From NCBI GenBank assembly GCA_963693285.1, contig OY848926.1, positions 2,857,001-2,921,000 of the forward strand: a DNA stretch of 64,000 nucleotides, read 5' to 3'. Shown piece by piece: positions 54,493 through 64,000 of this stretch (its first letter is position 1; every line of letters starts with the position of its first letter). The DNA is from Xestospongia muta. Lineage: Eukaryota; Porifera; Demospongiae; Haplosclerida; Petrosiidae. The notes under the pieces are model-generated. The model did no database searches, had not been told where the DNA came from, and saw only the letters and a program-made list of their open reading frames with translations. The position numbers and the translations under genes were made by a program.

Positions 54493-54537
54493 AACCACAC
54501 TATTAACTACTTGGATTATCTTATTTATTCTTCGCCT

Positions 54538-54735
54538 CACTGTAAAAAAAATGGTGTACTCAGCACACCACACCACATAGAGAGTGCTGAGTTTGTCCCG
54601 TGTAGCACACCAGATTCAGTGTCAGGGACACACCCTGATATAAATGTGCCTTACACTCCACAGTTAGTGTGTTATACACACCTTGCAAGGTGTTTGTATA
54701 CACCTTATACAGTGCTTACACGCCAGAATTGACAT
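54538..54735. repeat. Left terminal and subterminal repeats
   Basis: CACTG terminus plus a dense run of short motifs (AGCACACC, GTGTTATACACACC, TTGCAAGGTG). Such subterminal repeats serve as transposase binding sites in CACTA elements, by family analogy. Confidence 0.7.
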
Positions 54736-54785
54736 GACTGAAAAAATATTTTTAATAACCAAGCACAAAATTGAAAAGTATTTAA

Positions 54786-56387
54786 CTAATTGATACGAGA
54801 CAAAAAGTGACTGACTGATGCAGGTACCCTTTTAGGAGTCATCCCTAAAAGCTGCATTTCCAGAAAACAAAACGAGTTATTACATTTTTTAGTATAGCAT
54901 ATATTAGAAACATGAAAAGAGGACAACAAAGCCAGATTACAATCATTGATGTTGACCTCATAGACGATCTCCTGATCAATGACAAGAAACATTTGACTAG
55001 AAGCATCAGGTTGAGCACTGCTACCAATCATCAAAACAAATAGCTCCTTCTGTTTTTTTGAGTCAACAACAGATTGTGGATCACAAGAGTCCTGCAATGA
55101 AAAATATCTCATTGAAACTATCACTCAAAAGAAACCCTTACTGGAGCAATGTGAATAATTTTCTCATGATCAGGTTTTGTCTTGTCGCAAACAAGATATG
55201 GCAATATGCAGAGGGCTAGAATACTCCCTATATAGAAGTATAATTGTACAGTTGGGTTTAGATTGATATTTGTGTACCTTGATCAATTGATGAATGGTTC
55301 ATCAATGTTCTCAATCACAAATTACTCTGTTTCTCCCTTTCTTCAAGTTCAATTATCTTAGGTGCCAACAATTTAGACCAAGAATCTCTTACAGTCAGTT
55401 GAAGTCGGTCCTTCTCACATATACGTTCCTTTTCCATGAAAAGCTGAAACAAACATATCTAGTCACCACAACATACATTGCACTTGCCTGTTCCAAACTC
55501 TTCTTAAGGAAAGCGTATTTCTGAAAGATAGCAGAAATGTCATGAGGAGTTGAAAGGATGTCTCTTCGTCTCATTGAATATGATCGTTCCACCAAGTCAT
55601 TGACTACACTATCATTTCCTCCTCTAGGCTTCTTCATTTCTGCATAAATAACCTTGTTATGTGCTTCAAATGATGATTCATCTTCACCAGCACATTTGGG
55701 AGGTGCACAACTGGAAGCTGGTACTCGCTTCGATGTGAATGAACTTTCTGAACTACTACTACATGTACTTGAAGGGCATTCCTTCTTCTTTCTCCTGAAC
55801 TATTTAAATCGGTCAATTAGAGATTGAACAATTCCACCCTAATGACAACAAATAAACTACTGGTAACATGTTCACATGAACTTAAACTAATTAACAATAT
55901 AACAACATAGTACATCTCAGGGAATATAAGTTTGCAAACTTCAGTTAAAATGTACTTACAGTTGGGGAGCCATTTGGGGGCTTCATGAATGGGTAGGTTC
56001 GAATAATATCCACAGCTACCCTTTGTATACTCCTCTCTTGAGGGAAACCTCATGAGGATAACATTGCTGCTGCAATTGCGGACATAAATGCTGAGTTTGT
56101 TTAGGGAGTGACAATTAGTCGGAGCTTTTCTTTTGGTCGATAACGCTGTCTTCATCTAAATCAATGTAGCTCTTTCAATCTGAATCATATCTTTGAAACA
56201 CAATCTGCAAAGAGATATTTGTTCCAAAAGAAAATAAACTCCGACACTGCTTCTTCAAGTAGTCAAGATCTGATTCATCACAGTCATCAGGAATGTGAAT
56301 AATGTTATTTCTCTCCAAATGAGACACCGGGCAATAAGAAATTAGGACGCTTCTCATGTTGAGTACAAAAACTGGAACCGATGACAA
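54786..56387 (-). pseudogene. PB1-like/coiled protein of the CMC element
   Basis: The start has MRSVLISYCPVSHLERNNII, then QCRSLFSFGTNISLQIVFQR and SYIDLDEDSVIDQK, a ubiquitin-like/PB1-type N-terminus by pattern. Next is a conserved motif, RVAVDIIRTYPFMKPPNGSP, then GIVQSLIDRFK and EMKKPRGGNDSVVNDLVERS with MRRRDILS. The C-terminus (55091-54786) has FLVIDQEIVYEVNINDC and NICYTKKCNNSFCFLEMQLL. Proteins of this layout occur in multi-copy families of invertebrates and fish; I know no function. It is broken by in-frame TAA, TGA and TAG codons between 56100 and 55790. One intron (55444-55487) is 44 nt with a GC donor. Confidence 0.65.
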
Positions 56388-56461
56388 GAGTACAAATAAA
56401 GTCAGTGGTAACAGGTGACAATCACTGCAAATTGTAACAAAGCCAACGTGGTCTTTTCCTT
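56388..56461. promoter_or_regulatory. Divergent promoter region
   Basis: The two genes of the CMC element start head to head with about 75 bp between their first likely codons. The interval contains TATGCGCATGCGCAAATG (56460), a GCGCATGCGC palindrome of the NRF1-site type (TGCGCATGCGCA), which often drives bidirectional transcription in animals. The palindrome itself overlaps the proposed plus-strand start. Confidence 0.5.
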
Positions 56462-57627
56462 ATGCGCATGCGCAAATGGGTAGTAAATAGAATGGCTGCA
56501 AGGGCAGAACCATGCTACGTTTGCTTCATTTGCGATCGTTTTACTGCTACATCTATGACTGCAGTTTTGAGACACGTAAGATGTGTACATGCTCACGAAA
56601 CAAAGTTTCATATTGTTTGTGGTATTAATGGCTGTCCTCGTACATACAAGAACTACCACTCCTTTCGTAAGCATCTTCATCGCATCCATCCTTTCTGTAT
56701 GTCTACTCATGAAATGTCCTCTGGGGACTCAAGTGAAGATCTAGGTGACACATTCAGTGAAACTACCAGTTATAATGTTCCAGTAGAAGGAACAGAAGTC
56801 ACTGAAGAGGCTACTAGGCATTCCGCTGCACTTTTCATAATAAAAACTAAGGAAGTATTGAATATGACACAAACAGCTACTAATCAGATAGTAAATGATG
56901 TTTCTGAAATGATGAGAAATACTCTGTCTCAAGTTGCAACAAAGGTTTCAAGTGTTCTTGCTGCAAACAATATTTCTATTGATGATGTAAGAGGCGTAAG
57001 TAAAGTTTTTCGGGATGAAAACCTGCAGAATCCTTTTAATGGCCTTCAAACACAACATACACAACAAAAATACATTCGAGATCACTTGGGATTAGTTGTG
57101 AGTTAAATCTATTGATATTCTTTCATGTACATGTACACAGAATGTTACTGAAAGGAAACTTGGGACAACATTGAAGCGAAGACTAAAGCAATCTACTTCT
57201 TCATTTGCTATTACTGATGACTATTCTTATAATGTTTCACTAATACAGTTGTTATAACAGCTTATGTCAAATTACTTCATTTTTGATGAGGTATCTGATG
57301 TACATACACTACATTGAATTAGTGATTGAATGTTACTATTGTGTCATAGATTATGTGAGGACATTCCAGAAAAGATGATCTCATTGAAGACTACTGTGAC
57401 ACTGAGGCAAGTAGGAACCACCCACTCTCCTCAGTGTGTCATCATGCTTTACAAGTCTTGTTCTATTATGATGACGTCAAGTTGTAAATCCTATTGGCTC
57501 CAGAACAAAGATTCACAAACATTGTAAATTTGTTATATTGCTCAATATTTCATTTTCTTATAGCATTTTTTACTTCACACTTGGCAACATTTCTCCCAAG
57601 GACCGTTCTATCTTAAAGGAGGAGATT

Positions 57628-59028
57628 GGGTATAAAAAGGTCCTGCCCAGGGCAAGTTAATTAATTATTTCTTCTGTGTGAAGTTACACTTCAGTACAGC
57701 ACTTGTAAGTGCTAAACAGTAGATCTGTGTGCCTATAAAACCGTTTATCAGGTGTAAAAGAACATCAAATGAGTGTCATTTCATTTGAAAAACTAAAATG
57801 GCTACTTCTGGTGAGACTTGTCCTCCCAAGAACTTATTGGGCAAGAAGAGTGTGTGAGACATAGAGTTCGCTACCAAATGGAGCTGAATTTCTCGAGTGA
57901 GTCTGACAAAAAGAACTTTCTTCGACAACTAGAATTAGTGAAGTCAGTTATGTTGTCAAAGGAGTCACGACCACTCAACAATCGTGAGCTCCTTGGATTG
58001 TTATTTGACATGCTGGGTGTGGGTGATGATGGTGACAATGAGACAGTCAATGAAAGTAGTGGTGGACCCTAGAGGGATATTGTTAACCCAATGTTGGAAT
58101 ATTCAGGTAATATCTAATGACATGGAATGACTGCCAATATTTAAGATATTATAGGTATTTTTACTGGTGGTGATGATGAAGACAATCAGTTGTTGTTTGC
58201 TTGTGAGCTAGACATTTCATGAACAAGTAGTAGGACTGACGCAACCATGTGACTGTCGTGCTATAACACGGGCGACATCATCTATAGTTCAGGTACAATG
58301 GGTTCATATGTATTATAAGATATTTGTGATTTGTGACTTGTAGATTGGACATGTACTATATACAAATTGAGTTTCAGTGTCAGACTTGTCAATCTAAGCA
58401 ATGGTGAGCCAGATCAAGAGTATTTGGAGGGCGTTACTTGGTCAACCAAAAGTTAGTACTTGTTAAAAAGTTATAACAATCAATGTTTTTGTGTACTAGA
58501 TGTGTTCATGCTTTCACATGTGCTGGAATTATACCTAGCCAGTACATTAACTTCAGCTGCTTTTCTGGCACTAGAACTGTTGCACAACAAGACTCAACAG
58601 CTAATACTTACCACACAACTGTACCTTGTCCTTCAGGAAAGTAATATTAAGCATTGCTGGTATAACTTTATGATATGTTGGTATAGTACTCACAGGATCA
58701 TTGGCTGTGTGACTCTGTCAAGAAAGGAGCACGCTGTAGCCCAAACAAGGGGAACTGGAAGCTACAAAACCATCATTTTTCTTGTATTTTTTGTTAAAAA
58801 ACTAAGTTGCTAACCTTTAATTTTGTTTTGTAGGAACCACGTGCTGCCATGCTTTTTTGTCGGTTTATAATAAACTAGTGGTGTTAAATAGTGCGTAGGG
58901 GAACTGATCTGGTAAAAAAAAGGCGTAGTCGTGCTGATAACACGATAAGTCTACTGACAGTATTGAGGCCATTTTCATTTTGAATATACCCGCCATCTTG
59001 TGGCCCTGGGCACACCCTTTAAATACCC
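57628..59028. mobile_element. Element nested in the CMC transposase gene
   Basis: Bounded by imperfect 26-bp inverted repeats: GGGTATAAAAAGGTCCTGCC, continuing CAGGGC, at 57628-57653, and its counterpart GCCCTGGGCACACCCTTTAA, continuing ATACCC, at 59003-59028. The host reading resumes to the right (about 59080 on). No clear target duplication. About 1.4 kb. Confidence 0.55.
57818..58072 (+). pseudogene. ORF of the nested element
   Basis: An 84-codon frame with no ATG in frame at its start (begins TTG). It reads VRHRVRYQMELNFSSESDKK, RQLELVKSVML and NNRELLGLLFDML. It looks like a small helical N-terminal module; an ATG at 57797 (MATSGE) lies nearby in another frame and could join by splicing or before a frameshift. 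Downstream, near 58500-58640, a further frame carries FTCAGIIPSQYINFSCFSGT. Family not recognised. Confidence 0.4.
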
Positions 59029-60869
59029 GTCCCAGCGGAAGCGTTCAGAATATTGGAAAACGTGACGCACGTTTACTCTTCATACTCGACCTTCTCCTTC
59101 AAATACTCTACAGCTCATTGCTGTAGTTAAGCACCAGTATTTGACCAAGTGTGGATTTGCCAGTATACTACAACCATTTATGGATGATATTAAATCTCTT
59201 GAAAGTGTATGTTCCCCCAAACAACTTTGTTATAATAATCTGTTTCATAATGTAGGAAAGTGGGGTGGATTTCTACAACAATGGTCGTATCATTAATTGC
59301 TGTGGTACAATTAGTATTGTGTCAGCTGATAACTTAGCAAGTTGGAGCATTGATGGTTATAAAACCCTATCATCAGCCAGACGTAAATGCTGCTTTTGTA
59401 TGGCTACAGCAGAAGAGATACAATCAAAGGTACATTTTATAAACATGCCAGACAACAAATTGTATTTTTAGTACATGTTGTTTTTGTTCCATGTATAGTT
59501 TTCATCTGATGATTACGAACCAAGAACTCGTGAGACTCATGGTAACCATTGCAGAGACTTGGATGGACCATTACATGATCATATAGCAACTACATATGGT
59601 CTTGATTGCAATTCTTTTCTCAAAAGGTTACAGTTCTTTCATGTAACAGATGGCCTCTCTCCGGACATTATGCATGATGTTTTAGAAGGTGGACTTGAGT
59701 ATGAAGCAAAATAACTGCTAAAGTACCTTACAGATCAGAAGCACTTAGACGCACATGAGCTTAATGGTAGAATTGAAGCTTTTCCATATGGGTATGCAGA
59801 TGCAGTAAACAAACCATCCATACTGTCTGATACAACACTCAAATCACCAGATCACAGTCTTAAACAAACAGGTAGTAAATTATTAGTGAATGCATGATAT
59901 ATTTACAAGATATAATAGCATCTCAGATGTGGTGTTTCGGAAGGCTCCTACTGTTAATGATTGGCAAACTTGTTCCTGAGAGTGAGCCACATTGGGAAAA
60001 CTGACTGTGTTTTCGCTCCTGTGACTTCAGTTGATATTGCTTCTTATTTGAAAACCCTTATTAAAGAGCATCATGAGTGTTTCAGGGATCTCTACCCTTT
60101 AGCATCGATTATTCCGAAGATGCACTATATGATTCATCTTCCTGAGTGGATGATAAGGTATGTTGTGACAAATTCAAGTGTGTGTATATAAAAAAAATTC
60201 CAACAGGTTTGGTCCTCCTTCTCGTTATTGGTGCATGCGATTTGAAGCCAAACATAGTTACTTCAAGAAACTTGTTAGAAACTTCAAAAACCTGTTATGG
60301 CAGAATCAGGTATGCTCTACCACAGTGGAAATGCTTTCTATCTCTCACCAAATTCAGGCAAAAATGTTCAGTAGGAGACTATGAACACAGTAGAAACAAT
60401 ACACAGGTGAGAACAGCAAAGGCAATTATTAGTAATTACAGTCAAGTTTAGAATTAATACAATCTAGCCTCTCATCCTGCATGCAAGATTCATATGCAAT
60501 ATCTTATGTCTTTCTATATGCATTATTTAGTGTTGCCTGGACTGAGATCAATGGCATATGATATAAACCTGGGGCTTTTCTTGTAGTACAGAGTGATCTT
60601 ATGCCACAATTTGGGAAAATCAAGGATATTGTGGTTGTTGACACAGAAGAATGTTTTTTTGTTATTTCTGTTTATGAAACTGAGTTTTTAATTCTCATTA
60701 TCATGCATATGAAGTCTCTTCATATGATCAAACTTCTTATCTTCTGATCAGACCAAATAACTCGATAGATCATGTCCTTCACCTTTATAATGTATGATCA
60801 CATCAACATGTTTCTTTCATTCCTTTGAAATACCATATAATAGAAAACATCTAACAAGTGACAATTGGG

Positions 60870-60995
60870 AACTGTGTGAATAGTGTGTCTAACACACAAT
60901 TGGTGTGCTACACACACTAACAAACTGATAGTGTGTTGGAACACCATTGGTGTGTGGCCATTTTAGTGTTCTCAGCACACCATCGTTTTGCAGTG
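60870..60995. repeat. Right terminal and subterminal repeats
   Basis: Ends CAGTG, with GTGTGTCTAACACACAATTG, GGTGTGCTACACACACTAAC and CTCAGCACACCATCG inside, mirroring the left end. Confidence 0.7.
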
Positions 60996-62240
60996 CTGCA
61001 AGGGAAATATTATATACCTGATAATGCCATCAATGAACTACTTCACTTTATGTCCTCAGTTTTCAAAAATATGGCAAGTTATTCTTCATTTAACTCTCTG
61101 TTAAGCTCAAACTTTTCAGATTGAATTTACACCCCACAGAAAACTACAACTGGGCGACTATCCCAAAAGATTGTGTTGTACTTAGTCTGTCCAGATCCAG
61201 ATTGTTTTGCTATTCATGACAATAGTTCACCTCATTAAAGAACGTTGTTCCTATCTTAGAACCATTATCAATGATGAACATCTTCTTCAGGTTGTGCCAC
61301 TCATAGAATAAATTTACTTTTAGTTTATTATTTGTCTTTTTATGTTCTAGACTATACTTTCAATAGTTAACATCTTGTGTATTACTACAAGTAATACCAA
61401 TATTGATATGAAGTTTATTAATGCAATACTATTAGTTGTATAATTATTGTATATATAATCATTCATATTATTATGACAGACTACATATATGATAGATACC
61501 AAACATATCAACTATCATTAACACTATCATGACATACCACAATGTGATAATAACTGCTACATGTCAGGTCACCATTATGTTTAGCAAATCTCACCTTGAA
61601 CTATCCTACACAAAACCAATTCAATTTTAAGGATAGTTCAAAATTTTTCTTGTGAGTGTTACCAGTTGTAGACTACTGGATGGATGTTGTTTGTTTCATC
61701 AAACTCACATGTATCATAACTTAAAACACTCACTTATTTATGTCCTTGACATTCATCTATACTCTTCCAAAGAAAACTAGTACTTACAATAAATACAAAA
61801 GGGGTGTAATTTATTGACTTGTTATTATTATTTTGTCATCTGTACACACATATCATGTATTATGCTTATAATTGTTTTAAAGGTTATAAGAAGGTTGTTA
61901 AGAAGTATATAGTCTGAACTTATAGTCTATCATAGCTCAGACTGTCACCTGAAGGTATTTTTACAACATTGTTCAGATTCATTAGGAAAAATGTATTAGT
62001 AGCTCAAATCTACATCCAGACAAGATCACATTTGCAAATGGCCACTTCTGATTCAGGTAACTCCTAAAAAGGTATGCTCCATTAAGTTAATTGTTAGCTT
62101 AAAATATAATAATATAATAATTATATATAATAGTAGCTAGATTTAGTAATTATATTAGATTATATAACACTTGTGTCCTATTGCAGTCTAAAGAGCATAT
62201 TCAGATGATAAGTAATCACAATAATATGAATTTGAAAACA
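60996..62240. other. Intergenic, no gene seen
   Basis: AT-rich sequence right of the CMC element. The short frame from 60933 spans the transposon end and is not credible as a gene. Confidence 0.45.
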
Positions 62241-62249
62241 AAAATTAAA

Positions 62250-62335
62250 TACATACATACATACATACATACATACATACAGACAGACAGACAGACAGGC
62301 AGGCAGGCAGGTAGGTAGACAGACATACATACATA
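62250..62335. repeat. ACAT/ACAG/GGCA microsatellite
   Basis: Runs of ACAT, then ACAG, then GCAG/GTAG tetranucleotides, then ACAT again. Confidence 0.93.
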
Positions 62336-62477
62336 TTTTATTAATGTTCTTTGGCAATAATAGCTTTGTCGTATATCTAACAATTTATTATTATGCACCA
62401 AATGACGATATAATATAGTATAAAATCTACACGGTGACTAAAAAGAGCTACAACATAGCTCACTGGTACTAGTAAAG

Positions 62478-62660
62478 TTGAGAAGTGATGGCTTTGTGGT
62501 GAGAGAGCTGGCTGATAAGGATGATCATAAGGATGAGTGGATAGGATGTGATGGAGATTGTAACAGATGGTACCATTACTGGTGTGCTGGGATCAAGAGA
62601 GTGCCAACTAGCAGACAACAATTTCTTTGCCAGTACTGTAAAAAAAGGAGCAACATCTAA
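62478..62660 (+). CDS. PHD-finger terminal exon
   Basis: Encodes the C-terminal half or more of a PHD zinc finger, which reads histone tails: EWIGCDGDCNRWYHYWCAGI and FLCQYCKKRSN, then a stop at 62660. The C-x3-C, H-x2-C and C-x2-C ligands are intact. The first C-x2-C of a PHD is missing, so an upstream exon should supply it. The probable splice acceptor is an AG near 62477. The spacing recalls the C-terminal PHD of TAF3, but with so little sequence I would not name it. It could also belong to a transposon. Confidence 0.6.
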   Translation: MRSDGFVVRELADKDDHKDEWIGCDGDCNRWYHYWCAGIKRVPTSRQQFLCQYCKKRSNI

Positions 62661-63528
62661 TCAATAACACAGGTAGCTGCATGTCATAATTATAATTGTA
62701 TAACACCAGTGCCAAATTAATTTGTATACACATTTTACACTTTATATTATACTATGGGAATATATTATTACTACATACTTTTATATATCACCATCCATTT
62801 AGAGTTTAATTACTAGAAATAATTTTGAAACCTTCTGCCAACAGCAATTACACAGAGGCAAAATAAACCAGTTTTAAATAATGTCCGGAAACCACGCCCT
62901 CGGCTATCTATAAAGGAAGAATTACTTGAGATTTTATATCAATATAGTATAACAGTTCTATTAAGACTATTATCCAACAATATAAAAAGAAAATACTGAA
63001 AGTCAGGCGATAGGTGAATAGCTACTCAAAAAAAAAGTTTGTCCGGATACCCTCGCCTTTACTTTACTGAACTAAGAAGGAAACTGAGAGCTACTTCTTG
63101 AATGTTGAACATATTTGATTTTCATTCTGAGACGCTCTAGAATCCTGTAAGTTGCCTGTTTTGTGACGCTATACTAAAGCACACTAACCTCAAATATTCT
63201 TGTCCAGTTTCTAATACTTTTCAACATAAATTTTAAGGTAATTCAACTATTTTTACACTTCAATGTATTTGCATCCAAAATTTGAAGATTCAAAAAATTG
63301 TAATTTTTAACTAAATTCATCAACCACATTGATCATGAATATTATTGGCAACACACCTGCAGGAAAAACCACGAACTGTTTGGCCAAGACACTTTTGTGT
63401 ATTTGAATACACATTGATTAGTATCTATAGAAAATACTGTAAGTTGTGTACTTGAAACATCATAACAACTGCTGTAAAACCAGATCTTCATAGACTTTCT
63501 GATTAAGGAAGTGTTCAATGAATTAAAA
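62661..63528. other. Intergenic before Unc13-like exon
   Basis: AT-rich. Two phrases, TGTCCGGAAACCACGCCCTCG (62882) and TGTCCGGATACCCTCGCCTT (63041), resemble each other and could be remnants of a small inverted or direct repeat. No gene seen. Confidence 0.4.
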
Positions 63529-64000
63529 ATGAAAAAACTGAATCTACGAAGGCAGTTGAAACTAATGCTAGGAGATCATATTCACAGGTCAGTTTGTTTT
63601 ATATATTGTTTACGCTACTAAAAGTGATTTGTCATTTTAACTTGTTAAATTATTCTATGAGTTTCACATATTAGTTAGAGTCATTAGTCTAGACATCTGT
63701 TGAAAATGAAATGTAATTATAAATGAGGAAATGCTAATCATGCACATTGTATGATGTCTAGGTATAAACCCTAACTATCATCACAGGAAAAGGAAAACTA
63801 ATTAGTGATATGAAACTCAACAATGTGATTGACTCATCACTATTAGCAGTGGAGGTGTTTTCTTTATAAGTTATGTGTCTATTATTAGTCTATCTCATCT
63901 TCTCATTTACCAGATTTGATAGTGACCATCTTTTAATTGATCATGACAGTACTATACTTTCATCTGTTGAAGGATCACCATTTGAAAAAGTATATAAAGA
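63529..64000 (+). CDS. 5' end of an Unc13-like paralogue
   Basis: Exon 63529-63587 encodes MKKLNLRRQLKLMLGDHIH and then a GTCAGT donor. This matches the end of the first exon of the Unc13-like gene, KLRRQLQLNIQDHIH, including the same GTCAGTTTGTTT donor context. Later exons are probably near 63793-63854 and, at the edge, from about 63914: FDSDHLLIDHDSTILSSVEG, comparable to FDRFLSDNPLIESTKLSIDE in the other gene. The gene runs off the window to the right. It is on the plus strand, facing away from the first copy. Confidence 0.6.

Larger units (their letters stand above)
56462..60450 (+). pseudogene. C2H2-led transposase-like gene, decayed
   Basis: The first exon (56462 to about 57099) is open and has two C2H2-type fingers, CFICDRF with RHVRCVH and CGINGCPRTY with HLHRIH, then an acidic and coiled linker. 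Later exons give RKLGTTLKRRLKQSTSSFAI (57138), LQVLFYYDDVKL then NPIGSRTKIH (57450), FYFTLGNISP (57570), LQLIAVVKHQYLTKCGFASI (59110), SIVSADNLASWSIDGYKTLS (59300), GLSPDIMHDVLEGGLEYE (59650), FAPVTSVDIASYLKTLIKEH (60010), IIPKMHYMIHLPEWM (60110) and YWCMRFEAKHSYFKKL (60220). The conserved D-D-x-E-like clusters fit a transposase of the CMC type; I cannot assign the exact family. Frame changes and stops (near 57257, 57484, 59714, 59997) kill it. An unrelated element is inserted at 57628. Confidence 0.72.
54538..60995. mobile_element. CMC (CACTA/EnSpm-like) two-gene transposon
   Basis: Left end CACTGTAAAAAAAATGGTGT, right end in reverse complement CACTGCAAAACGATGGTGTG; the arms then both go on to an ACAC-rich subterminal zone packed with AGCACACC and GTGTGT motifs, typical of CACTA elements. 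CT lies directly outside both ends, a 2-bp target site. Inside, two decayed genes diverge from about 56425: a minus-strand PB1-like gene (56387-54786) and a plus-strand zinc-finger/transposase gene (56462-60450). Another element is nested at 57628-59028. The total of 6458 bp includes that nested piece. Superfamily assignment rests on the CACTG ends and target length. Confidence 0.75.

Noticed and set aside
60933..61124. Plus-strand 63-codon frame
   Set aside because: Runs across the right terminus of the CMC element.

Overview
The window is eukaryotic and AT-rich, with multi-exon genes, GT-AG introns often only 38-54 nt long, and a heavy load of decayed transposons. Tiny introns, clustered SRCR receptor genes, an Unc13-type gene and the mix of transposon classes fit an early-branching marine animal. 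A demosponge such as Amphimedon is my best guess. This is inference from gene style; no marker gene settles the species.

Layout. 1-2449 is a satellite array of about 145 bp per unit, decaying rightwards. 2240-5950 holds two interleaved segmental duplications. 6215-18430 is a tandem cluster of SRCR-domain membrane receptors: a relic (6215-7319), gene A (7735-14491, six SRCR units, membrane span, PPxY-type tail) and gene B (14862-18430, three SRCR units, membrane span, Pro/Gln-rich tail). Both genes begin with a one-exon signal peptide. Gene A contains a short inversion that turns two of its exons backwards.

18892-34640 is mostly mobile DNA: a pogo/Tigger-type transposon with 390-400 bp inverted repeats and TA target sites (18892-23051), a 544-bp MITE with a 10-bp target duplication (23135-23678), a relic of a transposon with a SWIM-finger gene and a DDE_Tnp_4 transposase (26358-28000), a BEL/Pao retrotransposon on the minus strand with short LTRs and a 5-bp target duplication (28321-33914), and another SRCR relic (34054-34640).

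36575-43899 (minus) is the best-preserved ordinary gene: a Munc13-4/BAIAP3-like protein (C2, MUN, C2) in about 31 exons, with a non-LTR retrotransposon fragment in an early intron. The right edge (63529-64000, plus) holds what looks like the first exons of a paralogue. Between them lie a Ty3/Gypsy relic, an ankyrin-repeat gene (47429-51408, minus), a Cys-rich ORF (52643-53326) and a CMC (CACTA/EnSpm-like) transposon (54538-60995). That transposon has CACTG ends, a CT target site and two divergently transcribed decayed genes, with a second element nested inside. A PHD-finger exon sits at 62478-62660.

Functionally, the SRCR genes look like surface recognition receptors, and the Unc13-like gene would act in vesicle priming. 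Most of the rest is transposon history. The points most worth a second look are the exon inversion in gene A with an apparently frame-compatible bypass, the exonised intron in its first SRCR unit, and the two-gene CMC element.
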